Shown: positions 1-8,161 of the stretch, one piece after another | Position numbering within the stretch: the stretch's first letter is position 1 | Layout: every line of letters begins with the position of its first letter | Assembly: GCA_964504135.1 (NCBI GenBank) | Contig: CAZDCW010000003.1 | Coordinates: 18,406-82,405, forward strand | DNA: 64,000 nucleotides | From: JACPTG01 sp964504135 | GTDB taxonomy: Archaea > Nanobdellota > Nanobdellia > Woesearchaeales > UBA10216 | Reading direction: 5' to 3' | Translations under genes and position numbers: made by a program | The notes under the pieces: generated by a model | Seen by the model: the letters and a program-made list of their open reading frames with translations, nothing else | Told to the model about the DNA's origin: nothing | Database searches by the model: none

Positions 1-515
1 CAGAACTTGTTCAGGTCAACATCCCTGTATTTTACGTGGGAGAGGCCCTTTTTGTCTCCCTTGGCAAGGGCTTCAGCTACGGTGTCGGCCATTGAGATGG
101 CGATGAGGAATGCCTTCCTGAGCGCGGAGTCAAAGTCTATTTCGAGCTTTTGGGAAAGGCTCTTTATCACGAGCTGGTTCCTTGACTGGTCAAAGATCTC
201 AAATCCAAGAAGCTCAGGGACCTTCTCCTGCAGGGCGCGTCCAATCTCAAGCTCGTCGAACGAGATTACGAGCTCGTCATAGCCTGCCTGGTATGCCCTT
301 CCGACAAACCTGTCTGCGAGCCTGGGAGTTAGGCCGGACAGGTCGATTTCTATTGTGTTCAGCCTTGGCGCGGTGTTCGCGTATATTACAACTTTATTGC
401 CGTCCTCGACAACATCAAGCTCCTGGCCCTTCAGGATGTTGTTTTTCTTCGCCCATGCCCTCGGCAGGGAAACCAGCTGCGTTGAATCTGCTATCTGTAT
501 TACCTTTCTTTTCAA
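1..515 (-). CDS. AbrB/PhoU-type regulator, C-terminus off the window
   Basis: The open frame runs from a TTG at 515 off the left edge, giving about 171 residues. The first ~45 residues (VIQIADSTQLVSLPRAWA, then KGQELDVVEDGNKVVIY) read as a swapped-hairpin AbrB/SpoVT DNA-binding domain. After a linker, the segment from about residue 130 (DFDSALRKAFLIAMSMADTV) looks like the first helices of a PhoU domain. Archaeal proteins with this pair of domains are taken to be phosphate-responsive regulators; that role is family knowledge. TTG was chosen because an AGGGGG ribosome site lies 9 nt upstream and there is no ATG. A double-hairpin repeat (545-638) lies just upstream of the ribosome site, in the 5' control region. 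Confidence 0.75.
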   Translation of the reverse strand, partial: MKRKVIQIADSTQLVSLPRAWAKKNNILKGQELDVVEDGNKVVIYANTAPRLNTIEIDLSGLTPRLADRFVGRAYQAGYDELVISFDELEIGRALQEKVPELLGFEIFDQSRNQLVIKSLSQKLEIDFDSALRKAFLIAISMADTVAEALAKGDKKGLSHVKYRDVDLNKF

Positions 516-544
516 AGTTATCAGCCCCCTTCTTCTTAAAAGTT

Positions 545-638
545 ATGGTAAACTGCGTGGCTTATGTCACGCTTTGACCCGCAGTTTACCAGATTAGAAC
601 TGCGCACATAAGTTACATATCCTGCGCAGTTCTCTATA
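545..638 (+). repeat. HE double-hairpin element, copy 1
   Basis: Two tandem perfect inverted repeats. Stem 1 is GGTAAACTGCG/CGCAGTTTACC (11 bp, 22-nt loop); stem 2 is GAACTGCGCA/TGCGCAGTTC (10 bp, 16-nt loop). Both stems share AACTGCG. The same frame (ATnGTAAAyTGCG at the start; AGATTAGAAyTGCGCA and TTCTCTATA at the end) recurs at 38277-38418. It lies between the PhoU-like gene and the small acidic gene. Confidence 0.8.
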
Positions 639-833
639 TTAAGTTTATGGCCGTGTTATTTAGTTTATTTAAACATTTCTGTTTTATTAAATGAATAAGG
701 CCGCATTATAAATTATAAGCCATAGCTTTATAACACTCCATGCTATGCCCATCTTTAATCTTCAAGCCATACCCAAAAAGGGGGTGCAGCTCTGAGTAAA
801 GAGCCTAAAAAGGCATTTTGGGGGTGATAAAAG

Positions 834-995
834 ATGTGGCAGGAAGACATTGAGGAAGATGACTTGGGGCTGCTTTCGGGTGAGTTGGAAGACTTGGAAG
901 ATGACGAGGTTTCTCTCAGGGAAGCGGCGTTCATAGAGGGCTATGCGGCTGCGCTGAAGGAGGAGGTATACGAGCCGGATTTGGAAGAGCTTTAG
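834..995 (+). CDS. small acidic protein, 53 aa
   Basis: ATG at 834 is preceded by a strong GGGGGTGAT ribosome site. The product has about 20 Asp/Glu in 53 residues and a central segment SLREAAFIEGYAAALKEE that looks like an amphipathic helix. Short acidic proteins with an AAFxxGY core are common in small archaeal genomes but have no assigned function, so none is given. A TATA-like GCTTTATAAC at about 726-735 would give a 5' leader of roughly 75 nt. The stop overlaps the convergent kinase gene by 4 nt. Confidence 0.65.
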   Translation: MWQEDIEEDDLGLLSGELEDLEDDEVSLREAAFIEGYAAALKEEVYEPDLEEL

Positions 996-1846
996 GGAAG
1001 AAGGCAGGCTCCGGATTCGCCCGGGTAATCCAGCTTTCTTTTTTTAATTCTTATTCTTGTCCCGTGCTTTTCTGCTTCCTTCTTCAGCTGTGCATATATG
1101 TGCAGGTTTGATAGGCCGCCGCCAAGGACTATCAGCCCAGGGTCATAGGCCCTTTGCACGTTAGCCAGGCCAATCCCAAACTTTTCGATGGTTTCCCTGG
1201 AAATTTCCCTGGCAATTTTCTCGGCCGAGCTGAAGATTTTCTTTGGGTCAGGCTCTGGAATCTTTCCTCCGGCTTCAATGTACCTTCGGGTTATATTCCT
1301 GCCTGAGCACCAGCTTTCAAAATCTCCCTTGTTGCCGCATGCGCATCGTGGGCCTGATGGGTCTATTATCATGTGCCCTATTTCCCCTGCAGCTCCCATG
1401 CCCTTGTAGGGCCTGCCTGAGATAATCAGCCCTCCCCCTATTCCGGTTCCCACCACTATCCCAACCATGTCTTCGCAGCCCCTGCCAGCTCCCAGCCTGT
1501 ATTCGCCGTATGCAAAGCAAAGCCCGTCGTTTTCTATTTTGACAGGAAGCTTCAGGAGCTTGCTGAGGGTTTGCTTTAGGTTTAGCCCTTCAAGGCTTTT
1601 TATGTTGGGGTTGAAGGTCACCCTGCCATTCCTGTCCACCCTGCCTGCAATGCTTATGCCAACCCCGGAAACTCGCCTTCCTTTTGAAAGCTTTTCAACT
1701 GCGGCCTTTACATTTGTCAGCGTGCTTGCAGCATTGCTGCTGGCCATGGTCGGCAGGATTAAAGCATCCAGAGGCTCCATTGAGCTGCTGAACAGCGCTC
1801 CGCTGATTTTTGTGCCGCCAATGTCAAGGCCTATCCGGTAGGGCAT
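992..1846 (-). CDS. ROK-family sugar kinase
   Basis: 284 residues, normal ROK length. The ATP phosphate loop is DIGGTK (8-13), the catalytic Asp lies in IENDG (D107), and the second glycine-rich motif is GTGIGGG (133-139). The zinc site normally reads H...CxCGxxGCxE; here H158, C168 and C170 are kept but the third Cys is Asp (D175), with a Cys further on at 180, so zinc binding may be changed. The likely reaction is ATP-dependent phosphorylation of a hexose or N-acetylhexosamine; the substrate cannot be read from sequence. ATG 1846 was chosen because the preceding 16 codons are not homologous to ROK N-termini. Confidence 0.85.
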   Translation of the reverse strand: MPYRIGLDIGGTKISGALFSSSMEPLDALILPTMASSNAASTLTNVKAAVEKLSKGRRVSGVGISIAGRVDRNGRVTFNPNIKSLEGLNLKQTLSKLLKLPVKIENDGLCFAYGEYRLGAGRGCEDMVGIVVGTGIGGGLIISGRPYKGMGAAGEIGHMIIDPSGPRCACGNKGDFESWCSGRNITRRYIEAGGKIPEPDPKKIFSSAEKIAREISRETIEKFGIGLANVQRAYDPGLIVLGGGLSNLHIYAQLKKEAEKHGTRIRIKKRKLDYPGESGACLLP

Positions 1847-1933
1847 CAGGGAATTCTTACCCTGGAACATATATAAAACTAGCGGCAGATGCAAAAGACA
1901 GAAATGGAAGTAAAATTGGGGATAAGCTTTTTA

Positions 1934-2329
1934 TCACAAGCCTTGGTAAGGCTTGGCAGCGTACTCTTTTAGAACACGCAGAACATCTTCAGGTTTGCCT
2001 GAAAATTCCATGTCAATACGCATTGGCTTGGGCCTGATTCCTTTTTGCTCCAACCTTTCAACAAGGTCTCTTACATGGGGGAATATCCTGCATGCATCAG
2101 CAATTGAGGTAAATGATGTATGAACGGGGTTTTCGTTGACTGTTGAAAAGCCTGCAACTCCCAGTTGCAGCCCTTGAATTTCTGATAGTTTTACAGACCC
2201 GTAATGCATATACCCTAACCTGTCCATTTCCCGCTGGTATTCTGCTGGAACCCTGGAACTGACTTTGATGAGCACAGCATCTCTGTCTGGCCTTAAGAAC
2301 CCCAGCAGGTGAGCATAAAAATCAACCAT
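1934..2329 (-). CDS. conserved-looking hypothetical protein, 131 aa
   Basis: Not recognised. The composition is that of a soluble mixed alpha/beta protein with no signal or membrane segment. It begins MVDFYAHLLGFLRPDRDAV and ends with a charged helix. A TATA box (GTTTATATAC, 2351-2360) is centred 27 nt before the ATG and there is no ribosome site, so the transcript is probably leaderless, which supports both the gene and this start. Confidence 0.6.
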   Translation of the reverse strand: MVDFYAHLLGFLRPDRDAVLIKVSSRVPAEYQREMDRLGYMHYGSVKLSEIQGLQLGVAGFSTVNENPVHTSFTSIADACRIFPHVRDLVERLEQKGIRPKPMRIDMEFSGKPEDVLRVLKEYAAKPYQGL

Positions 2330-2350
2330 TTAAAATGTAACTATAAAGTA

Positions 2351-2360
2351 GTATATAAAC
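2351..2360 (-). promoter_or_regulatory. TATA box of the 131-aa gene
   Basis: GTTTATATAC on the minus strand, centred about 27 nt upstream of the ATG at 2329, the spacing expected between an archaeal TATA box and the transcription start. Confidence 0.6.
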
Positions 2361-2370
2361 TTTTTGAATT

Positions 2371-2477
2371 CGTCCTGCTTCCCGGAGGACGTTTAATCAT
2401 TCACATTGAGCGAATTGCTCTTTTCAAAAAAAATCCTGAGGCCGGGCGCCGGGAAAAAGAGGGTGCCAAAACCCGGC
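2371..2477. other. intergenic GC-rich hairpins, possible small RNA
   Basis: In the AT-rich gap 2330-2596 there are two hairpins: CGTCC/GGACG at 2371-2391, and a GCCGGG (2441-2446)/CCCGGC (2472-2477) stem with a further GCC/GGT pairing inside. GC-rich structured patches in an AT-rich spacer are typical of archaeal non-coding RNAs. On the minus strand an ATTTAAATAC box near 2530-2545 could drive such a transcript. No known RNA family was recognised. Confidence 0.3.
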
Positions 2478-2596
2478 AGCCAGCCCAGATCGTTAGGTAA
2501 ACTAACTATTACATAGAATGTAAAGGTTGTATTTAAATCTTCCGTTTTCGGAACTTCCCAGTACTCAAATTTAGCAGGATTTGCAGGAAAAAGATG

Positions 2597-2839
2597 TTAG
2601 GCCATGCCCAGCGCCCGCTTGAGGGCTGGCTTGTTAAACCCTATAATGATCTGGCCGTTTACGTCCACAACCGGAACTCCCATCTGGCCTGACTTTTCAA
2701 TCATTTCCTGGGCAGCCTTGCGGTCGGCTGCCACGTTGATTTCCTCATAGGGTATCTTGCTTTCCTTGAGGAATTCCTTTGTCTTGACACACCACGGGCA
2801 GACAGGCGTGGTGTAGATTTTGACCTTGACATTCGGCAT
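2597..2839 (-). CDS. glutaredoxin-like protein (NrdH type)
   Basis: 80 residues with a thioredoxin fold. The redox motif CPWC (residues 14-17) follows the first beta strand, and the cis-proline lies in GVPVVDVNGQIIIGF, the usual TVP/GVP motif of glutaredoxins. It would reduce disulfides, accepting electrons from a thioredoxin reductase-like enzyme or glutathione substitute. A ribosome site AGGAGG lies immediately before the ATG, and a TATA-like stretch (TATTATATAAG) lies at about 2890. Confidence 0.85.
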   Translation of the reverse strand: MPNVKVKIYTTPVCPWCVKTKEFLKESKIPYEEINVAADRKAAQEMIEKSGQMGVPVVDVNGQIIIGFNKPALKRALGMA

Positions 2840-2944
2840 GCCTCCTGGCTAACCGTGCATTTATTTAAAGCTATGGTTTTAGCGCGGAATCTTATATAAT
2901 ACTTAAAATAACCATTATAAGCCTGTGGAAGTTGCGCCTTCTGG

Positions 2945-3880
2945 ATGTCTCATACATTTGCTCTTACTGATACAAGGATTCCGCTTGAGGAAAAGGTTCA
3001 TCTTGTTTCCGTAGATCTTAATGGAACTCTTATTAATGCCAGCGCTCCGGAAGCATTGGCTAGGATAGCAGGCGGCGATGCTATAGAGGTTGCCCGGGCA
3101 GTTCGGGAACATCATAATGGGTCTGCAGGCATTGTTAGCGCCATCAATTACGGTGCTTCCCAGATAAGGGGGTTGAGCCTGTATGATTTTGTTAGGTACT
3201 GGGCCGAGGGCAGTGATGCAATGCCCGGGCTTGCAGGGTTTCTTGAGGGCATGCATGAAAGGGGCACTCCGGTTGTTGTAAACACAACTGCTTTTCGTGA
3301 GGTCGCCAGCGTTTACAAGCATCAGCTCGGCCCTCATTTGGTGAGGGGGGTTATAGGCAATTCCCTTCAGTTCGCAAATGGTAATGAGGTTCTGACGCCT
3401 TATGCGGTTGATATGCTTATTGCCGCTTATTTTGGGGACTCTGTTAAGTTCGGAAACGGCGAGGTTTTGACGGATTATTCCGATATCGCCCATTGCTTTC
3501 CGGTAAACGGCACAGATGGCCGCAGCGATTTGATTGATTGCCTGAAGGGTATAAAGGCGACGGGCTCTGTGGATTATGAAATCACTACAGAGGTTGAAAA
3601 GTTCGATGCTTTGGGTAAATACCTAAAATCGAATTTTCCATGGATTGACCTGAGCAGGGTTGCCCATGTTGGGGATGCCCTGAGCGAGTACCCTGCCATG
3701 TCCTACATGCTGGAGGAGTGGGGAGGGGTTGTTGTCGGCTTTAATGCTACAGAAGGCCTTTACCGCAGTTTGGCTGGAACTGCCGCAAAGCCAGGAGTTA
3801 AGGGCCACATTCTGGTGTCCTCACCGAACTTCGGGCCTCACAGGCCTGACCTTAGGGACTTGCTGGAGGTTTTCGCATGA
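2945..3880 (+). CDS. HAD-superfamily phosphatase-like protein
   Basis: 311 residues. HAD motif I is VDLNGT (D24, with N26 where most phosphatases have the general-acid Asp), motif II is VVNTT (T114), and motif IV is HVGDALSE (D244). The ~100 residues between motifs I and II are helical and would form a C1-type cap. With Asn in place of the second Asp it may be a slow phosphatase, a phosphotransferase or another HAD reaction; the substrate is unknown. A TATA-like ATTATAAGC ends about 25 nt before the ATG, so the message is nearly leaderless. It is followed on the same strand by a methyltransferase 166 nt away. Confidence 0.7.
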   Translation: MSHTFALTDTRIPLEEKVHLVSVDLNGTLINASAPEALARIAGGDAIEVARAVREHHNGSAGIVSAINYGASQIRGLSLYDFVRYWAEGSDAMPGLAGFLEGMHERGTPVVVNTTAFREVASVYKHQLGPHLVRGVIGNSLQFANGNEVLTPYAVDMLIAAYFGDSVKFGNGEVLTDYSDIAHCFPVNGTDGRSDLIDCLKGIKATGSVDYEITTEVEKFDALGKYLKSNFPWIDLSRVAHVGDALSEYPAMSYMLEEWGGVVVGFNATEGLYRSLAGTAAKPGVKGHILVSSPNFGPHRPDLRDLLEVFA

Positions 3881-4046
3881 ATCCGCAGGTTTTTTCTATT
3901 CTCCAGTGAAAGAATTTGTCCTCGGAAAAGTGGAAAATTTTATAAACCTCAACTCACTATCTGGTAACTGATCTGCTTATTTGTTTGGCAAGTCAATAAC
4001 ATTCTGTTGATTGCTGTTGGCTGATGGAAAATGCGAGGGAAGGTTT

Positions 4047-4880
4047 ATGCAGGATTTTGGACTTGAGGCCATAGGTGAGGCTGCGCGGTACGCGGTTTTG
4101 TGGAATACTGGCGCGTATGCCGGCGCCAGCATGGGTACTCCTGGTGAGTTTTCAACCCCCCTGATGGATAAGCTTACAAGGCATATCGTGAATTCCGTTA
4201 AGCGAGGTTATCTGGGAACTGATGGAAGGCCCCTTCGCATTTTAGAGGTTGGTGCCGGGTCTGGAGGGCACGCGGTTATGCTGGTAAGGCGCGGCGAAAG
4301 GTTGCGGAGGGATGGGAAGCTGCCTGAAGGGCTGGAAGTTATAGCGAACGATTATGCAGACCCTCCAATCCAAATGATAGTGGCTAAAAAGGCCGGGTTG
4401 AAACCTTATTTGCAGGAACGGCTGCAAGTGTTTCCCGGCGACATATCTGTCTGCCTTCGCGCGCAGCCTCCTGGTTCAATCGCAGCAACCCATGCCCAGT
4501 CTGTGTATCATGGCTGGAGGGAGGGTGAGAGGCGGCGGGTGTATTCAGAGACTGTTAATGTTCTGGCTGAGTACGGCATTGTTGCAGGCTCCTTTAAGGC
4601 TGCTGGCGATCATCGGTATGGGAGAGGGGAGCTTCTGGAGCAGACAGCCGCAGGTCCTGTTTGCAGGGACACTGATACCATAAGTAGGCTTTTTGTTGAA
4701 CACCGCGAGCCTTTGATTGGCGAACTTAGGGATGCGGGTCTTTTTGTGTTTGACGATTTTTTCTGGCCAGTTCAGGCGGCTTACGAAGGTGACGGCTCCC
4801 GTGTTCATAAGGTCTACTGGGGTTTTCTGGCCGCAAAGCGGGATGCCAGCGAGCGTTATGCTGTGAATGGTCAGGCATAG
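4047..4880 (+). CDS. class I SAM-dependent methyltransferase
   Basis: 277 residues. Motif I RILEVGAGSGGHA (about residues 64-76) is the S-adenosylmethionine-binding loop; an acidic residue after the next strand (VIANDYAD) would bind the ribose. The substrate is not evident. ATG 4047 was chosen over the upstream alternative because GAGGGAAGG precedes it and the SAM fold starts soon after. A TATA box (ATTTTATAAAC) lies at about 3938-3948. The 3' end overlaps dapF by 10 nt, tail to tail. Confidence 0.75.
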   Translation: MQDFGLEAIGEAARYAVLWNTGAYAGASMGTPGEFSTPLMDKLTRHIVNSVKRGYLGTDGRPLRILEVGAGSGGHAVMLVRRGERLRRDGKLPEGLEVIANDYADPPIQMIVAKKAGLKPYLQERLQVFPGDISVCLRAQPPGSIAATHAQSVYHGWREGERRRVYSETVNVLAEYGIVAGSFKAAGDHRYGRGELLEQTAAGPVCRDTDTISRLFVEHREPLIGELRDAGLFVFDDFFWPVQAAYEGDGSRVHKVYWGFLAAKRDASERYAVNGQA

Positions 4881-5716
4881 TAATAGATTCCTTCGCAGAC
4901 AGTCTCTGCAGGCCCTGTCATGTATACATGGTTGTCAGCAGCCCATTCTATGTCCAGCCTGCCGCCCAGCACGTCAACCGCGACTTTTCTTCCTGTTTTC
5001 TGGTTAAGGACGCAGGCCACAGCGGTTGCTGATGCCCCTGTGCCGCATGCAAGTGTCTCGCCTGAGCCCCGTTCCCATACGCGCATCTTCACGTTCCTGT
5101 CGTCAATTGCCTGCACGAATTCCACGTTTGCCTTCTTTGGGAACATAGGGTGATTCTGGATTTTCGGCCCGAGGCCCTTCACAAGCTCATCTGTAAGCTC
5201 ATCTGCAAAGATTACACAGTGTGGGTTGCCCATTGACACCGCCGTGAAGCGTAGCACTGAGCCATTAACTTTCAATTCCTCATCAACAACTGCCGGCTTG
5301 TCGATGTTGACCGGTATGCTCTTTCCGTTAAGGATTGGCTCTCCCATGTCCACCCGTGCCCCGACGGCTTCGCTGCCGCGGAAAATCGTGTCCACGGTTT
5401 TTATGCCAGCGCCTGTCTCTACGGTTATGGACTTTTTTGAGGTCAGCCTGTGCTCGTGGCAGAATTTTGCGAATGCCCGTATTCCGTTGCCGCACATCTC
5501 TGCCTCGCTTCCGTCAGCGTTGAATATGCGCATCTTGAAGTCCGCCAACTTTGAGTCGTGCACCAGAATCAGCCCGTCGCTTCCCACGCCGAGGTGCCTG
5601 TCAGATACCTTTCTGGCAAGGTCGGCAGGGTCAAACTTGTAGTAATTTATGGTCATGTCCACGTAGATGTAGTCGTTTCCGCAGCCGTGCATTTTTGTGA
5701 ACTTTATCTTTTCCAT
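4871..5716 (-). CDS. dapF: diaminopimelate epimerase
   Basis: 281 residues. It converts LL- to meso-diaminopimelate with a two-cysteine mechanism. The catalytic pair is visible: C75 in EMCGNGIR and C224 in ACGTGA. The N-terminal MHGCGNDY and the SMGNPH segment are family signatures. It is the last gene of the lysine operon, starting 2 nt after lysA stops. Length and motifs are standard. Confidence 0.95.
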   Translation of the reverse strand: MEKIKFTKMHGCGNDYIYVDMTINYYKFDPADLARKVSDRHLGVGSDGLILVHDSKLADFKMRIFNADGSEAEMCGNGIRAFAKFCHEHRLTSKKSITVETGAGIKTVDTIFRGSEAVGARVDMGEPILNGKSIPVNIDKPAVVDEELKVNGSVLRFTAVSMGNPHCVIFADELTDELVKGLGPKIQNHPMFPKKANVEFVQAIDDRNVKMRVWERGSGETLACGTGASATAVACVLNQKTGRKVAVDVLGGRLDIEWAADNHVYMTGPAETVCEGIYYYA

Positions 5717-5718
5717 TT

Positions 5719-6954
5719 TCAGTATCCGTAGAGCAGGTATTCCTCGTCCTCCTTTTTCCTTATTATCCTTGATTCGCTGCCCTTGACCAGGACTTCAACT
5801 GGCCTTGGCCTTGTGTTGTAGTTGGATGACATTGAGAAGCCGTATGCTCCTGCGTTGAGGATCGCCAGTACGTCTCCTTCCTTTATTTCAGGAAGCTCCC
5901 TGTCAACCAGCCCGTGCTCGTCCCTTGTGAACGCATCCCCTGATTCGCAGATGTTGCCCACGACAACAATCTTTGATTTCTCCCCGTCAACCCTGTCGGT
6001 AACGACAATCTGATGGTAGCTTCCGTACATTGCTGGCCTTATCAGGTGGTTAAAGCCGGTGTCAACTCCAGCAAACTTGTGCGTGGGCGTTTCCTTAAGG
6101 GTGTTTACAGTGCACAGAAGGTATCCTGCTTCGGCAACTGGAAAGCGTCCTGGCTCTATGTGCATGTATAGCTCCTTCCCGTATTCCTTGCAGAAGTTTG
6201 AGAAGGTTTCAGTCATCATCCTGCCCAGTGACCGCAAGTTAAGTTCATTCTGGTCAGGCCTGTATGGGACTCCGAGTCCGCCGCCGAAGTCAACAAACTC
6301 CAGATCAGAAAATTCTCTGGCTGTTTTCAGGAGCACGTTCATGGCCAGCCTGAATTTCTCAGGCTCGAGTATTCCTGAGCCTATGTGCTGGTGCACGCCA
6401 ACGATATTTAGGCGATGCTTCCCGGCAATTTCCTTTATCTCAGGAACTTTGTCGTGGTATATCCCGAACTTGCTCTCCGGGCCTCCTGTGATGACGTGGC
6501 CGTGGTGGCCTCCGCCAACGTCAGGGTTAATCCTTACGCATACCCTGCTGCCAGGATTCAGCTTTCCGTACCTTTCAAGCTGTGATAGCGAGTCGCAGTT
6601 AACCAGCACTCCATGATCCATGGCAAATCTCATTTCGTCGTTTGTCACTGATGCGCTTGTAAGCATTATCTGCTCAGGCTTCCATCCAGACTTCTCAGCA
6701 GCCATTATTTCGCCCGGTGAATGGACGTCAGCGTACGCACCTTCCTCCATCAGTATCCTTAGGATGTGCAGGTTGGTGTTTGCCTTTAGGGCATAATAAA
6801 TCCTGAGCTTGGCGTAGGTTATTGCCTGCCTGAGGTCGCGCATCTTTTGCCTGATTATGGCCTCGTCATAGGCATAGATGGGTGAGCCGTACTTCCTTAC
6901 AAGCTCTGATGCGGGTATGTCTCCGATGAGCAGCCTGTTATTGATAGCTTTCAT
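5719..6954 (-). CDS. lysA: diaminopimelate decarboxylase
   Basis: 411 residues, PLP-dependent fold III. The Schiff-base lysine is K57 in YYALKANTN; HQHIGSG and the phosphate-binding GGGLGVPY loop are present, with CESGDAF near the C-terminus supplying the second-subunit Cys. It makes L-lysine from meso-diaminopimelate, the final step of the pathway encoded here. The ATG overlaps the stop of a 17-codon ORF (ATGA), indicating translational coupling. Confidence 0.95.
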   Translation of the reverse strand: MKAINNRLLIGDIPASELVRKYGSPIYAYDEAIIRQKMRDLRQAITYAKLRIYYALKANTNLHILRILMEEGAYADVHSPGEIMAAEKSGWKPEQIMLTSASVTNDEMRFAMDHGVLVNCDSLSQLERYGKLNPGSRVCVRINPDVGGGHHGHVITGGPESKFGIYHDKVPEIKEIAGKHRLNIVGVHQHIGSGILEPEKFRLAMNVLLKTAREFSDLEFVDFGGGLGVPYRPDQNELNLRSLGRMMTETFSNFCKEYGKELYMHIEPGRFPVAEAGYLLCTVNTLKETPTHKFAGVDTGFNHLIRPAMYGSYHQIVVTDRVDGEKSKIVVVGNICESGDAFTRDEHGLVDRELPEIKEGDVLAILNAGAYGFSMSSNYNTRPRPVEVLVKGSESRIIRKKEDEEYLLYGY

Positions 6955-7004
6955 GCTGCCTCTGCCCGCTGAAAATCAGCGTCAATCACAACGTCCAGGC
7001 TCAT
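6951..7004 (-). CDS. 17-residue ORF linking dapL and lysA
   Basis: MSLDVVIDADFQRAEAA. Its ATG overlaps the dapL stop (ATGA, 7004-7001) and its stop overlaps the lysA start (ATGA, 6954-6951), so it fills the 46-nt gap exactly and keeps the reading chain unbroken. It could be a functional micropeptide or a coupling device that lets a ribosome pass from dapL to lysA. No homolog was recognised. Confidence 0.5.
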   Translation of the reverse strand: MSLDVVIDADFQRAEAA

Positions 7005-8161
7005 CTCATCACCCTCCTCATCCTCTCCATTGCCTCGGTGAGCCTTGGGTCAGGAACAGTGAGGGAAATCCTGAAGTACCCTTCGCCCTCCTTCCCGTAG
7101 CCTGCCCCTGGAGTGATTACTACTCCTGCTTTCTCAAGCACCATTGCTGCGAATGTGCCTGAGCTGTAGCCTTCAGGGACTTTCACCCACATGTACAGGC
7201 TTCCTTTTGGCTTGTTGCACTTGAGTCCGATTGAGGACAAAGTATTATAGACTAGGTCTCGTCTCTTCTGGTAGATTGCAAGCGTCCTTTCAAGGACAGC
7301 ATCTGGAAGGCTTAATGCCTTTATTGCAGCATACTGGACTGCGTTGAACACTCCGCTGTCAGTGTTGTTCTTGATTATCCCCATGGCCTTTATCACTTCC
7401 TCATTGCCGACTGCCATGCCTATTCTCCAGCCTGTCATGTTGAATGGCTTGGAGAGCGAGTTGAGTTCAATTCCAACATCCTTTGCGCCGCTGACTTCAA
7501 GGAAGCTTAGTGGCCTGTATCCGTCGTATCCTATTTCGCTGTACGGGTTGTCGCTGCATGCTATGAGGTCATTGTCCGTGGCAAAATCAATTAGTTCCCT
7601 GTAGAATTCCTTGCCAGCCACCGCGCCAGTTGGGTTGTTGGGATAATTTACGAATATTATTTTGGAGTCCTTGGCCGCGCCGCGAGGGATTGATGAAAGG
7701 TCTGGGAGGAAATTGTTCTTCTCAAGGAGGGGCATGTCTATTGGGTATCCGCTGCAGAATATTGTGCTTGTCCGGTAGGGCGTGTATCCAGGCACTGGCA
7801 CAAGCGTTGAGTCTCCGGGGTTTATGATGGATAGGCAGAGGTGGAGGTTGCCTTCCTTTCCGCCTATTAGTGTCAGGACTTCCTTGTCAGGGTCGAGTGT
7901 TACCTCGTGCCTTCTTTTGTACCATTTTGCAACTGCTTCCCTGAATTCAAAAAGCCCTTCATAATCCGGATACTGGTGGTTCCTTGGCTCATGCGCCGCC
8001 CGGCATAGCTCTTCAACTACCGGGTCAGGCGTTGGCATGTCCGGGTCGCCTATTCCAAGGCTTATCACGTCAGTTCCTTTTTTCCTGGCCTCGGCTATCT
8101 TCTTGCTTATTTCCGCAAAGAGGTATGGCGGCACTGCCTTTACGCGGTCAGATGGCTGCAT
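7001..8161 (-). CDS. dapL: LL-diaminopimelate aminotransferase
   Basis: 386 residues from the ATG at 8161. It is a class I/II PLP aminotransferase with the DapL-like start PPYLFAEI, then SLGIGDPDMPTP, NYPNNPTGA and the PLP lysine in SLSKPFNMTGW. It transfers an amino group from glutamate to tetrahydrodipicolinate, replacing the succinylase/acetylase steps dapD, dapC and dapE, none of which is present in this complete operon; that is the main support for DapL rather than a general aspartate aminotransferase. The start was chosen because the 24 residues upstream overlap the preceding gene; the remaining overlap with that gene is 14 nt. Confidence 0.88.
   Translation of the reverse strand: MQPSDRVKAVPPYLFAEISKKIAEARKKGTDVISLGIGDPDMPTPDPVVEELCRAAHEPRNHQYPDYEGLFEFREAVAKWYKRRHEVTLDPDKEVLTLIGGKEGNLHLCLSIINPGDSTLVPVPGYTPYRTSTIFCSGYPIDMPLLEKNNFLPDLSSIPRGAAKDSKIIFVNYPNNPTGAVAGKEFYRELIDFATDNDLIACSDNPYSEIGYDGYRPLSFLEVSGAKDVGIELNSLSKPFNMTGWRIGMAVGNEEVIKAMGIIKNNTDSGVFNAVQYAAIKALSLPDAVLERTLAIYQKRRDLVYNTLSSIGLKCNKPKGSLYMWVKVPEGYSSGTFAAMVLEKAGVVITPGAGYGKEGEGYFRISLTVPDPRLTEAMERMRRVMR

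Noticed and set aside
7..282. Plus-strand open frames over 7-597
   Set aside because: They lie antisense to the PhoU-like gene, which has coherent domains; the plus-strand products show no recognisable sequence.
545..638. HE copy 1 or other hairpins as CRISPR repeats or simple terminators
   Set aside because: There is no regular array with spacers, and the stems lack the T-runs and short loops of terminators. Two tandem long-loop stems with shared arms fit an element better.
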